In this document: positions 21,116-33,480 of the stretch, piece after piece
Layout of the letters: each line of letters starts with the position of its first letter
Position numbering within the stretch: position 1 is the stretch's first letter
NCBI GenBank assembly: GCA_026826555.1
Contig: JAKSZT010054335.1
Coordinates: 4,824,323-4,888,322 of the forward strand
Length of the DNA stretch: 64,000 bases
Origin: Tolypeutes matacus
Taxonomy: Eukaryota > Chordata > Mammalia > Cingulata > Chlamyphoridae
Direction of reading: 5' to 3'
Notes under the pieces: model-generated
The model's input: only the letters and a program-made list of their open reading frames with translations
Told to the model about the DNA's origin: nothing
Databases searched by the model: none
Position numbers and translations under genes: made by a program

Positions 21116-23100
21116 CTGACCTAACCCTGGATGCCCCGAATGTGGCTAAATGTTGACCGGAGACCCAGAGACTTTCCAACATTGCGCACAAGTGGGCTCG
21201 CTCCTTGGGACCCTTCTGTCTTTAAGGCATGTCCATCCACTGTTCTCCCTGACCCTACTGTCCGGCTCCTGTCACATCTCCAGCAGCGGCCTTGACTCTC
21301 ACCCTGCTCTAGCCGTCCTCCTCCAATCCTTCCTACCCGTTGCAGGGAACGGTCTTGCCCCGCTCCCAATTCTTTAACGGCGCACACCCTTCAAGAGTGG
21401 CCCCTGCTGGACTCTTCAGGCCCTTCTCCTGCCACGCCTGGCTCGGGCTCTACTTTCAGCCCAAGTCCATGTAATTTCCTCCATTCCAAGACATCATTTC
21501 CTGAAGTTGAACCATCACAGCCTTACTTCTTTAGGAATGAGGAACCACATAAAACAGGGAATTGTGTTTCCTCCAGCATCCGGTCACGGCAGTGCTGTCT
21601 GCCCAGCATCCTCAGCTGGCCGCTCTCCCTGGCTGGCTCTCACCCCCCGCTCCACGCCACAGCTGAGCTCTCACATCCTGTTTCCTTGCATAGAACCCAC
21701 CATGGTGTGTGGTCTTGCTAGGACCACAGAGGAGCTGCAGCCCTCCAAGGGCGAGAGGCTGGTCCCTGCCATCCCCACCCTCACACACCCACTCCAGTGC
21801 TTTCTTCTAGAACCTGACAATGGAAGAAACGGCTGAAGGTCTCTCATCCCAGTTTCTCTGACCACATTCTTCTGCTCTGAGAACTTTTCTGTAGTTCTTA
21901 CTTCTTAGCCCCTCCACCTGAGCTGCCTCCTTCCCCACCCATTTCCAAGCTGCTGCTTCTCCCTCCTTGTAATACCGGGGCCTATTATCCTTTTGATAAA
22001 TTCACTTTTGCTGCTGGTAGTCGAAACCTGTTTCTGTTGTCCGCAATCAAAGGCCCCTGGCTGATGGGCTGCATTTCTCCCGCATTGCTCTCCTCCATGT
22101 CCCCAGCACCTGGGACAGTGCCCGGCATGGCTGTTACACGCGCCCCGTTGGAGCTGGCCCCGTCATCGCATCTTGGTGTGGGTCTCCATTCATCGGCGTT
22201 CCCTACCTCACACCATGTGAGGCCAGCTCAGCCACGTGGCAAGGCATGGGCGCCCTGCCTCGTCGTCCACTCCCCAGGTGGCACTTCTTCCCACGTAAAT
22301 GCAGAGCTGCCTTCCTCTGGGGTCGGTCCCGGTAGGGCCAGTGCTTCTCAGAGCTTCTGCCCAGCTCACTATCCTGTTCCTCAACTTTTTTCCCTCATCA
22401 TTTATTGTAAAACATTGGAGGATTTAAAAATAATCTGAATGTCCTGTAATTTAGATCGGGTACCCAGAAGCAGAGCCTGGGCGAGGATTCAGGTGCAGGC
22501 GACTTGTTGAGGGAGGATCTCAGGAGAGCAGGCGCGAGGGCGGAGGAGGAGGGAAGCTGAGGTGTGGTCTCTGGAGGCAGCCCCCGCCTGACCCCACGGG
22601 GAGCCCTGGAGCATGAGCCGCTCCCCAGAGCCAACGTCCTCTCGAGGCCAAAAGGCTGCATTTGTAGCCAGCCACAGGCTGTGGCCAGTGCGAAGAGGGC
22701 AGCTGGGGGTGCACTGGCACGGTGAAGGGGGTCCCCACACCCTCTTTTGGTGCCGCTTTAGGCTACCTTCCGAGAAGTGGGGCTATTGGATGAAATGATG
22801 GCGCATGCACGTAACTCTGAAAGCATATTTCACGGTGCAGGAAATCTAGACATTCGCCCAGGCATTAATATTTTATCATGAAGCAATCCATCAAGTCCCA
22901 CAGCCGTCCGAAGCAGGCCCCTCAGCTGGTGGAACGGAACGAGGCGCGGCTGAGTTGTGGTGGGATACGAGAGCGGTCTCCCACCTCCGCAGGCCAAGGG
23001 TTTCTTGCAGAGAATTGCCGAGAGGGGAGGGAAATGGATGAAAGGGGAGCCACCACTGGTGGGAGGAAGGCAGGGGGCACCTGACTGGGGGCAGGGCCCG
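21116..23100. other. Unique sequence with weak L2-like pieces
   Basis: 'atgtccccagcacctgggac' and 'agtgcccggcatggctg' at about 22095-22135 look like an L2 3' end, and 21200-21500 may be part of the same old L2. 'acccagaagcagagcctgg' at 22460-22520 resembles an LTR-type repeat that I cannot assign. No gene is seen. Confidence 0.4.
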
Positions 23101-23485
23101 TGTTATGGGTCGAATGCTGTCTGTCCCCCAAAAGACACGCTCCAGTCCGAACCCCTAGCCCCGTGAGTGTGCCTTACTTGGAAGTAGGGTCCTTGAAGAT
23201 GTGATTAGCTAAGATGAGGCCAAACTTGTGTCCTTCTGAAAAAAGGGCCCTCTGACACGGACACAGGGAGAGGGCCTTGTGAAGATGGAAGCAGATGCGC
23301 CTGTAAGCCAGGAATGCCAAGGACGGTGGCAAGGACCAGAAGCCAGAGGGACAGGCAGGGTTCTCCCCCACAGGCTCCTGCCGACACCTTGATTTAGGAC
23401 TCCCAGCCTCCAGAGCTGGGAGACAAGACGTCCCTGCTGATTCACGCCGTGCTGCTTTGCTATGCAGCCCTAAGAAACTAAGACG
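23101..23485 (+). mobile_element. MLT1-type LTR (ERVL-MaLR), solo
   Basis: It starts tgttatgggtcgaatgctgt, then 'tgccttacttggaagtaggg', 'gatgtgattagctaagatga', 'gaagccagagggacaggcag', 'gccgacaccttgatttagga' and 'ctttgctatgcagccctaag', ending near 'aaactaaga'. This is MLT1 order from end to end. No internal retroviral sequence adjoins it. It is an old solo LTR. Confidence 0.85.
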
Positions 23486-24475
23486 ACGTGACAAACGGGG
23501 AGGTGTGAGTCTGGAGGTGACATCCTCCTGCTGGCTAAGAAGCCAATATTCCACCTCACTTTGTTCCTGTGTTCCATTTATCAAATTTTCTGACTGCCAT
23601 AAGAAATCTCAAATGACTCAGAAAGGCACATTACAGAAAGGCATTCCCCTGCCCCACTTTAAACCCGTGTGCCGATGGAAGCTGCTGCTCAGAGTTGGGT
23701 GACAGTAGCTGTTTGTTAGTGTAAATTGTCTTTTTGAGGGAGGTGGGTTTTTCCTCCTCCTCCCAGCCTACAGGTGTTTTCAGCTTCCAGACGCCACAAG
23801 AGCGCGAACAACGATCAGGAGCCAAAGGCAGGTGTGCGAGCGGGGCACTCGTGCTAGGCAACGGGGCCTCCTGGGACGCTGCTCCGGGCGCAGGTGAGAC
23901 ACACCGTGTTGCTAAGGCCTGGTCGCGGCAGTGTGCTCGCTTGGCTTCTGCATCTCCCACGTTCCCCGACACACCCATGGCCCTTCTCAGAGCAAAGAGG
24001 CGGGTTGGCCAAGGCTTCTCACCTGCTTCTTGCTCGGCCATGGGGCAGCAAAGGTGCACCACGATCATCTCTCCAGTTGCCACTTCTCAGAAGGCAAATG
24101 TCATTGAAAACAGACGTTGCCCTGTTTTCATTCAAACTGAAATGATACACCAAGTTATTTAATCCTAGAGAGCCAGAAAGGAAACTCCTGTCTACCCAAA
24201 GCCAAACAATGAGGAAGCATGAAGAGCCAGATGATGTCCTGCACATCACTTCCCCGAGAAAGAGACAGGCACGATGGGAACAGTTTGAACTGGGAATTTA
24301 GTCTCCGCAGTGACTCCCAGAGCCAGCTGCCGTCTGGCATCTCGTCCTTGATGCTCCGACATGCACAGGACCTGGTGAGAGGGTCACAGGTTACGAAGAG
24401 CTCCCCCGCACCGCCAGACTTTGGCCCGTGTAGAGTCCATGATCCTTTTATTTTATGCAGGCAGAGTTTGACAAG
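23486..24475. other. Unique sequence, no gene seen
   Basis: Open frames at 23631-24162 on both strands overlap each other and match no known family. Confidence 0.45.
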
Positions 24476-24477
24476 TA

Positions 24478-24765
24478 GAGCCATCCATTCATTGAATTCA
24501 GCGAACATCTACCAAGTGCTAAGCACTCTGAGGGACTCAACAAAAATAAAGTAGTTCCAGCTGCTTAGTTTGAGAACACGCGTGCTCGACAGCATGCTCA
24601 AACCACAGGTACAAGTACCCTCCTGCAAAGAAGCACAAAGAGTGAGAAGAGCAGTTCAAAGTGTAGAAGGAGGGCGAGGCAGGGGGCATGGCTTCTACAC
24701 GGTGGCAGTCATGAGGAGAGCTTCTTGGAGGAGGAGGGGCATTCGCATTGGGGTCTAGGAATGGC
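24478..24765 (-). repeat. L2 LINE 3' end, antisense
   Basis: 'cattcattgaattcagcgaa', then 'aagtgctaagcactctgagg', then 'gagagcttcttggaggagga' are L2 3' sequence in reverse. Confidence 0.55.
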
Positions 24766-24998
24766 GATAATTTGGCAGGTGGTGTGGGGATTGGGTGGGG
24801 ATGCAGAGGGATGGGAGGCAGGCACAAAGGCACAAAGGCACTCGGACACTGCACGCCGTGTGCTGGAATTTCACACATGCAGTGTGGAGTGAAAGAAGCC
24901 AGTTGCTCAAGAGGACTTACTGTAGGATTCCATTTATAGGAAGTTTTGAAAAGGCACCAGGGACTCATATTTGGTGGTAAAAAGACAAGCAAGGGTGA

Positions 24999-25449
24999 TG
25001 TGACGGTCAGGCTCACATGTCAACTCGGCCAGGTCATTGTGTCCAGGTGTTAGGTCCAGCAAGCACTGGGCTAACTGTAATACAAGAGCGTTTATGGACT
25101 TCGATCACCAGTGAGTTTAGTGCGTGGATGGCTGATTACATCTGCATCAATCAGGGAGATTGCATCATCAATGGGTGACGCTTTTATCCAATCAGTTGAA
25201 TGCCTTAAAAGGGGAAGTGATTTCAACATTCAGAGAGAATTTTCCATCTCTTCGTTGGACAACCAACTTCTCCCAGAAACTCATCAAGGACCTTTCATCA
25301 GACTTTCATCGGAGCCCCTGGCTTGCAGCCTGCCTGCGGAACCTGGACTTGTGCGTCCCCACGGTCGCGTGAGAGATTCTTATAAAATCTCATGTTATTG
25401 ACGATCTCTCCTGCTGATTCTGTTTCCTGAGAGGACCCTGACTAGTACA
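24999..25449 (+). mobile_element. MLT2-like ERVL LTR, solo, copy A
   Basis: It starts tgtgacggtcaggctcacat and ends 'gaccctgactagtaca' (TG...CA). It contains 'gtgtccaggtgttaggtcca', 'tggctgattacatctgcatc', 'cagttgaatgccttaaaagg' and 'ttgcagcctgcctgcggaac', in MLT2 order. Flanks ggtga (24994-24998) and ggaga (25450-25454) are a 4/5 match to a 5 bp TSD. It is nearly identical along its length to 34618-35068. Frames inside it are not genes. Confidence 0.8.
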
Positions 25450-28400
25450 GGAGACTTTGCCATAAAGACCAGAGAGTGGCTCCCCTTAGAGGCCTGCTCT
25501 TGACCTGGGTGGCATTTACAACAATTTGTTATGCTGCGTGGTATGTTCTAGATTCTGATGCTATGTTTTATGGAGGCCAGCGCAGCCTCTTCCTTCCAGG
25601 CTCTGCCAAAGGTGAACATTCCATGTGCTCCATCTCTCCTCGGGGGCCTGTCACGCTCTGGAATTTAGTTCACTTGGCTTTCCTGTGACCTTAGCAATCT
25701 GATGGGCTGAGAAGCCTTTGGATTTTGTAGATTACTGGCCTTTTCATGTTGCTCGGGTGGGAAGTGATATTATCTTGTGGCTGTTTACATACTAATGGGA
25801 TCTCTATGTTGTATCTCATAATTTAAAAACTGGTTTTTTTCTTAAAAGGAGGGGAAGAAAGCTGCATTGGCCAGAAAGTATAAGGCTAGACAAGAGGGTG
25901 AGTGAAGGGTTATCAGGGAAGTGGGGCTGCAGGGTGAGGCTGGGGGGCTTGGAATGGCAGGCTGGGGCATGTGGTTTAGTCTGTGAGGCAAAGGGGAGCA
26001 ACTGTGGGTTTGATAGCCGGAGAGGAGAGAGTCTGAGGCACAAGGCCTCGAGTTCAGGGGCCAGGGTAGGAGCCTGGCCGAGCCGCCGCAAAGGCCTGGC
26101 CAGTGGAAAGCAAGAGGAAAGCAAAGGAAGAGGTGGGTGTGAGAGCGCATTTGTGCTGATGGAGGGTAGAGAAGGGCCTCCGTGCAGGAGCCTGGGAGGT
26201 CCTGGCAGGGGCAGAGCTGGGGAGCCCCCAAGGTATTGTCAGCCAAGCCGCGGTGGCGGGGTGGCACTGACATGGCACTCAGCACTGGGGTAAGGATGCT
26301 TTTTTTTTTCATAAAAAACTTCATTTCAACTTCAAAAAATAACAGACAAAAGGCAGCTCAGCAAACCGTGGAAGCATTGCCTTAAAAAGTCCTGTCCAGA
26401 CACATTTATCCTATCAGATCCCCAAAACAAACTCAACAGTTTCTCCAGGACACCTGTTGACAGTTTTAAATGGGGGCATATTAAAACCCCGTCCCAGAGA
26501 GGTGGGGGATTAACTAAGAAAAAATGGGAGGGGTTGGCCCCGAGTAGCAGGTAGCACTATGCCTGGAAGGTGAGAAGCCCAAGAGGCACGCAGGACTCGC
26601 CTCGTTTGCTTGTTCCCCTCTTCTGGTTTGCAGCCAGTTCACATCAGCGAGTGGGCCCTGGCAGCCCCATCGGTTCACAGTGCTTGCTCCTTCTCCATCA
26701 TCCCTTTGCGGCCTTCATGGAAAGCCGCGGGGATGCTTTGCTGGCTGGCAGGTCAGGGGCACAGGATGCTGTATTCCACGAGCCTCTAGCCCCGCTTCTT
26801 CACTCTCTCTGGGCTGCAGGCTGAAGCGGTGAGCCTTTACCTTTAAAATTCAGCCGTGGAACCTGGAAGGACCGCCCTGAGTTACTGCACCATGTAGCAC
26901 TGCTGCCTCCGTGACTTTTAGTGATGCCCTAGCCCTAATCCGAAGCCAAACTCTAACGTTTTGTATCTGATTTCTTTGAATATTTAACGCTTTAAAGCTT
27001 AGGTCCAAAACTCAGCCAAAGCCCTGGAGAGAAAGTTCCATTTTTGCTCCTAGAATTGCATTGAATTAAATTCTTCAAAATATAAAGGACAAGCATCATT
27101 TTGCTGGTGGAGGGAGTTCTTTGTTTTCTCATCCTTGTCTGGGTTTAATTTGAATAGTGTGCCCCAGTGCATCACGGGGGAGAACAGAAGCTCATTCCTC
27201 GTGGGCCCTGAGAGGTGCGGGGAGCAGGACTGAGGTTTGGAAGACAGTTTCACCACTCCATGGGTCTCCAGGACACGTCGGCCAGGATCAGTTATATACT
27301 GAGAGAAAAGGTTAAAGGGGCCGTTTCAGGTGTGTCTCTGTGATAGCGGCACGGAGGGAAAAACATGGTCTGTGTATGGGTTTGTCAGCAAAGTTTTAGT
27401 ATTTACTTAGGGTCAGTGAGGCCCTGGGCAGTGCCTCTCACCCACGCTCCAGGGCTCTGGGCACGGCTGCCCTCCAGCTTCCTTTCACTCTTCCTTTTCT
27501 GCCCAGCAATCTTGGCCTTTTCAGAAAAGGAAGGAGACGTTCCCAACTCTGTGGTATTTCAGGTGCACAGGTGTTGAGAAGTTCTTAGATCTTACATTTC
27601 CTATTCCAGCTGCTGGTGCTTTATTTTACCACACATTTTGCTTTTCCTTCACTAATCCTAATAGTGTTCAGCTTTTCTATATTCAAAAGGTTGACCAAGT
27701 AAAGGTTTTAAAATTTTTGAGCAGATAACAAATATATAGTTATAACAGATACTGATCTTAAATGTTTAGCTCAGTGAGCTTTTTACCAGGGTGAAAGTAA
27801 GCAAAGGTCAACCAAAAGAGAAGAGAGGCTGTTTAGTCAGAGCTTGTGTTAGCAAGGGAGTCGGCCACCATCGGCTACCGCGGGCAGAGACACCGAAGCA
27901 GGGGAGTGAGAAAGCTTTAGTGAAAAAAAGGAAAGGTTTCAGGCAGGCTCTGACTGGAGGTTGCTGACATGAGGAAGCTGGAGGCAGGCTGACTAGAAGC
28001 AGGGCAAGATCACAAACCAATCTTATGTGGTTGGTTTGGGGAGCATGTTTGGCTTTTTTGGTTGGTCCTGAGTTAGAAACAGGGGCATAAAATAGGGAAG
28101 CTGGCAGCAATTGACCAAGTCCTGACTGTTCTGCTACAATTGCTACAGAGGCTGTGGTGTGGCTTCCTGGGCTTTGTATGTGAGTCAGACTTCTGTTTTG
28201 TCACGTGGTATGGCCACCATCCGTTTGTCTATTCAGTCTTTCACACCTGCATATGTCCCCGCCACCACCACCCAGAGCAGAGTGAAACTTGATTTGTGCA
28301 TTTGAAGTTATTTCTTATTTAGTGTTTTTGAGCGAGTACATAAAGTACAGAAATTTGTAGGGCCCCCTCCTCTTTGTAGAAGTCCCCGTGGCATTTAGGG

Positions 28401-28694
28401 AGGTGATGGTTTAAAGTGGTCAAGATAATACAAGATGTTACATCCAGGAAAAAGTGCTTCCCAGACCTTCAGGTAAGAGGCAACGTTTTTGTTCCTCATT
28501 AAGTTTCTCTGATCCGAGGGAAGAAGAGAAAAAGAAGAAGAGGGTGCTGAGGAGGTTCCATGGAATTGGGGTGAACAGAGATGTGACAAAGAGCAAGTCT
28601 GGGGGTGCTGTGTGGGGCCCAGGAAGGGAAGCACTGGCAGTCAGAGGGAGGAAGAGGGGGACTGTGGAGTGGGAGGTTTCAAACAGGGAGCCAA
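25450..28694. other. Unique sequence; unassigned repeat-like block 27800-28180
   Basis: No coding family is seen in this stretch. 27800-28180 has the look of an LTR ('gaaagctttagtgaaaaaaa', 'ggtttcaggcaggctctgac'), but I cannot place it. A short T-run lies at 26300. Confidence 0.4.
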
Positions 28695-29135
28695 AGACTT
28701 GGCTGCCACCACGCACCACTCCCCAGACTGCCTCTCCTGCTTCCACGGGAATGCGGATCTCAGCTGGCCACATGGCTGCCCAGAAAAAAAACAAAGACTA
28801 CATCTCCCAGCCTCCCTTGCAGTTAGGTGGTGTCACATGACTATACCCCGACCAATGGAATGTGAGTGGAAGGGATGTGTAGAATTTCCAGGTGGTTCTC
28901 TTAGAGGGTGGAGGAGTGCCCTCCTGTTCTTTCCTGCTGGAAGGTGGGCATGATGAAGATTCCCCTTGGACCATGCTTATGAGGGCAAGGTAGAGGAGAA
29001 AGACTGAAGGGTCTCTCCATCGTGGAGCCATCATATCTTCCCTGGATTGCTTATGTCCATATTATTACATGAGAGGAGGAACCTGCATCAGGTTTAAGCC
29101 ACTGGTGCTCTGGGTTTCCACTACGCCATGTCACC
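28695..29135 (+). mobile_element. Ancient LTR-like repeat, sense
   Basis: 'acatctcccagcctcccttg', 'gtcacatgactataccccga', 'tttcctgctggaaggtgggc' and 'tttaagccactggtgctctg' match the copy at 8650-9145 in order. The 3' region resembles ERVL/MaLR ends. Confidence 0.6.
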
Positions 29136-30286
29136 TCTGTCTCTGAGACCTGCCTCCTCCACCCATCCTCTTGTCAGTTCTGCCATATTTAAGAGAGTTT
29201 GGCACTTTGCCTCGCAATCCTCTCCTTGACTGTGTCTGGAGATAAGCCTGCCAGTCCTCGTTCCAAGGCATCTCCTGGGAGTGGCTAAGGGGGAGAGCAA
29301 AGTAGCCACCACGAATGGTGCCACGTGTGCCTTTTGGCCCTGACATCGTGACATCCACCAGCGAGCCAAGATGTCATCACATTTGAGCCCCGGACTTCAC
29401 TACGCTGTGGGCTTAGGGATGAGGCTGGTTTGGGGTTTTATAGCCATCCTTTCTTGTGCACAGCTTGACAGGTCTGTGACCAGGACAACTGTTTTTGGTC
29501 CTGAATGGGAAGCATCTGTGCTAAGCATCATGACTCAACTCCAAATCCATTTCTGCTCATCAGCTCTGTTGATAATAATGTCGGTTTATCTATTTTCTTT
29601 TTTCTCCTCTCAGCACCAGGATCTAGAGTCAACTCACCCCAGGGCACCCGGCAAGCCTCAAGGTGGCCAAGCTCCCAGCGTGCCTCGTGTTTGTAAAACA
29701 AAGACCACTTACCTTCCTGCGTGTTGCACAATTAAATTAATATCCAGAAAACTTCCTGAGATATTCCAGGCATAAACCATTATTCATGAGAGTTTTCCAC
29801 TGAGCCCTTTCTAGTGCTAATTGCTGTAGCTCCACAATTTCTTGCTCTGGTCTGTACAAAGTGTGGCCTAACAGTGGTCTCTTTTCTCTTGCCTGGTTAA
29901 TTGTTGCCAGACTTGCTGGTCTCAAGACTAGAAAGATGCCAGCTGCACCAGCTTTGTGTTCAGGCCATTTTCTTTAAATGATGCCAAATCCATTCTTGAC
30001 CCTAATTATATGAAATATGCTTCAATAATTTTCCAGCAGGTGAATTAAAGTAAGGCCAGGAATGCAGCTTGAACCTCTTCTCACTACAACTGGATTAAGA
30101 AGCATTCAAGGATTTTGAAACATATATTTCTTCCAATGCTATTGTACTCAGATTCCTTCAAAGAGCTGCCAGGACCCAAGTCTATTGCCAGGACTCTACT
30201 GAATGAGACCGAGGCGGATTGTGGTCTGAATTTTAAACTCTTCAGAACATTCCCAACACCAGAATCTGGGCTCCCCTTCCCTCTCC
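29136..30286. other. Unique sequence, possible conserved noncoding element at 29760-30060
   Basis: No gene. 29760-30060 is balanced in composition, free of recognised repeats and rich in TAAT/ATTA cores ('ctaattgctgtagctccac', 'gcttcaataattttccagca'). Confidence 0.35.
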
Positions 30287-30452
30287 TCTCTGTCTGTCTC
30301 TCTCTTTGTGTGTGTGTGTCTGTCTCTCTTTTTGTGTCTCTTTCTGTCTCTCTTACATACAAATACACTTTTTGGCTGCTAAGGATTCTTGTTGCCAACA
30401 TTCCCATACAACACACAGACCACACCACACACACACACACACACACACACCA
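30287..30452. repeat. Microsatellite cluster (TCTG/TC)n, (GT)n then (CA)n
   Basis: Pyrimidine-rich tctg/tctc units with gtgtgtgtgt run from 30287 to 30353. A (CA)n run of about 14 units lies at 30424-30451. Confidence 0.9.
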
Positions 30453-31715
30453 CCCATTCTTTTATATTTGTTCTCCAGCAAAGTTTTGCTAAGGAGCTGC
30501 TTCCTTTCAAAGCACATTCACTCTCCCGCATTCCAGCAGATTTTTTTTTTCTTTCTTGACTGCATTCCAGATAGATGCTTCCGGACTTGTTGTTTACCGT
30601 GGGACACACACGCAGGCTCTTGTTTCCCCTCATTCTTCTCCGGGCACCAAGTTTCTCTGTGTTTCAGTGGCCACGGAAATCTCTTCTCTAAACACATCCT
30701 GTCAAACACAAAGGCCGAAACACTCCAGACTGGAAGCCTGCCTTGGGGTTGTTAAGCTTGTTTCTTACTGCCCCAAATAATCAGATTTTACACATTCTAA
30801 CAGCGTGTGTCCTGTTAGCCAAGGGGTCTATACTGCTCTGCCATTAGGAGAAAAATGTCCTGATTGTACTTCCTGTCTCAGAATGGATGCCAGAGCATGA
30901 TAAATGTCTGTTCTTTAAGATGCCCAGTGAGTACATCAAAAGCTGATCCAGTTGCCGAGATGACAACTGGTTTGACAAGATGTCCCTTAATCTCCACATT
31001 TGTTTCAGCTCTTTTGCCAAAGCCTCATGTTCATTTCTTTTCTCTCCATAAGGCTGGGCAGCTCAACCCTCATCTTTATCTCACTCTGTAATGAGCTTTG
31101 GGTCAGCTGGTGAGAGGGCTGTCCTCAGGAGGGTTTCATTTATTTGCTTCTAGGATAGTTCTAGAGGGTCGGCTCATCCAGAAAAGTCTTGGGACCCTTA
31201 GACTGACCACCACACTCCAGGTCCAGGAGAGGGGTAGGAAGTCTCTCCTTACAGACTTTCATAGGCATGTGTGCGCTCCAGGGGCGCAGGCTTGGTCCTG
31301 GCTCCCAGGCTACATCCCACCATGAAATGTGCCCGACCTGTCACCAGCCCTGCACATCTTCTCTGGGTCACCACGGCCACAACCTCCACTGTGGCAGCAC
31401 AGGGGTCATTCCACATGAGTCACTCTTCTGGGTAAGTGAAGTATGGTCCCTCTGAGCCCCACCTCCCAATAAGCCCTCAGTTCAGCACACAGATGACCAC
31501 TCTCTACGCCAGGTAAAGAAGGCAGCACGTTTTCACAGGTTCACAGGCCATGAACCTCTTTGAAAACCTCATGACAGCGGTGGGAAATGCCCGCACATGG
31601 GTAACCCCTGAAATCAAGCAAAGAGCCCTCCGAGTGAAAGGAAGGTACGTGGACTCAGACTCCTAAAGGGCGGAGACAGCTGTCACTCACCCGCGGTAGG
31701 GCTGTGGGAACACCC
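30453..31715. other. Unique sequence, no gene seen
   Basis: A T-run occurs at 30541-30550. No protein family or repeat is recognised. Confidence 0.45.
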
Positions 31716-31830
31716 TCAAACTCTCGGTTCCTTCAACCAAGAAGGGGGGCTGGTAATACTGGCCTTACCCACCTCCAGAGATTGCAGCGAGGTTTTGGTG
31801 AGAAGAGGGCTGTAAACATAGAAAAGGTTA
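31716..31830 (+). repeat. MIR SINE fragment
   Basis: 'ctcggttccttcaaccaaga', then 'ctggtaatactggccttacc', then 'gcagcgaggttttggtgaga' resemble the MIR 3' half, diverged. Confidence 0.5.
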
Positions 31831-32619
31831 CACTTGAGCCCTCCCCACACTTAGGAGCTGATGAGAAATAGAAATCTCATCTTCTGGAAGGAAGGGGGCC
31901 AGGTTGAGTGTTGATATTTGACAAATGGAAATTCCAAAGTGGATTACATGCTGGGCTTTGCAGAATGGACTCTAAATCTCATTTTAAGTCTCAGGGACAC
32001 GCAGATGGCCAAATACTGGGGACTATAGAGCCTTCCAGAGCTGTTCTCCTCTCAGGGAGCCCCCATTTGTCGACAGGTTGAAAAGCTACCTTGGTTCTCA
32101 CTCTTGGGATCGTGGTTATGTCTCGAGGCTTCTCCAGGCTTGTGACACTCACACGGGGAAACCAATTCAGCGGAAAATCCAACTCAGCTGATTCACGTGG
32201 CTCAGAACTAAACCCAGCGGTGGGGTGGGGAGGGGGTGTGTTTCTTGGGGGTACTGAAACAGACCCCTTTCATCTTCAGGGTTTTAACTAGGAGCTAACC
32301 AGGGCTTTCTGCTCCTCCCTCAGTGCTCCCAGGATGATTTGAGTTTAAGGTTTGGTAAGCCGCCAGGATATCGGAGCCCACATCCTGTTGTGGGAGGATT
32401 CGGGTGAGACTTCAAAGCTCTGCTTCCGTTTGCCTTGGGTGGTTTTGGTGACACTTGAACCTGGAGCTGGTTTTCCACTAGTAGGCAAGGAAGTAGGAAG
32501 AGCTGTTTAAAAAAACTTGTTCCCGTGAGATTTCTGGAAGCTCTTTAGAACAATGGGTGTGTTTACTTGTGAAAGTAGAGTGTGCACAGCCGGGGAGGGA
32601 GGAAGGAAGGAAGTGACGG
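31831..32619. other. Unique sequence, no gene seen
   Basis: Nothing recognisable, except a ggaagg run at 32600-32615 leading into the CpG-rich block. Confidence 0.45.
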
Positions 32620-33480
32620 GCCAGGCCCAGCCCTTCCTGCGGCCTCGCGTGCAGTCAGCGCAGGGGCAGGCCGAGCCCAGGCACCGCGGCTGTGCGGGGG
32701 CCTTTCCCGGGCTGTCTCGGAGGCCACCGAGGCCTACCCCGCCCTTACTTTAAAGCGCTCTGAGTAGAAAGCTTTTGCATTAACCCCTTTTCATTTTGTC
32801 AGATGAGAAAACAAATAATAACCTCGATTATTTGGAGCGTCACTAACGAGACCATGTAACCAAAAATCCAATTAAATAAGTGGATAGTGAAAAGAACGCG
32901 TGCACTGGGCTTTACAGCCAGCCTCCGTCTCAGGCCACCCTTCTGACCCGCAGCCCTGCAAGGCAGGTAAGACAGGAGGCCTTAGTGTTTCCCTTTGGGG
33001 CGTCTCTGCTCTCGGGCTGCCTTCACGTCGCGGGGCAGTGGTAGGAGAGGAGGAGGGAGAAGCCGGCCCAGGGGAAGAGGCGCCTGGGAGGCCCCACCTG
33101 GCCGACCACAGCCGCCAGGGGCAGCGCAGCTGCGGGGGGCAGGGGTGGCGGGGCAAGGAGGCCGAGAGGAGGGTCCGGTGAAGCTTCTGGATGGTTGTGC
33201 TGACCGTGAGTCTGGGCTGGAGCTCCACGGGTGCGTGGGAGAGGCTCACAGCCAGCACTTCCCGACTCCTCGGCCCAGCGCCTCTCCACCTAAGTGCGCG
33301 GTTTGCGTAGGAAAACCCAAAGCGCGTGTGCAGCGTGGCCGCTTGACTCCAGCAGCAAAAGGAAAGCCGTGGGTCGCCTAGAGTCACGTCCTGCCGCATG
33401 GTCCCCTGACCCTGACGAAGCACACACTGGGAAGAGTCCGCGTCACAGCCCGCGCCTCCTAGGGACAGCGGGCGTCTGGC
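32620..33480. promoter_or_regulatory. CpG-rich block (candidate CpG island)
   Basis: Two GC-rich segments (about 32630-32760 and 32995-33480) are not inside any repeat I recognise. By eye, 32995-33330 has about 27 CpG in about 320 bp, close to the number expected from its base composition. CpG is strongly depleted elsewhere in the window. A good splice donor, gcag/gtaaga, lies at 32966/32967 on +. A promoter, an enhancer or an unmethylated retained block would all fit. No coding exon is identified. The 230-codon minus-strand frame here is explained by high GC. Confidence 0.35.
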
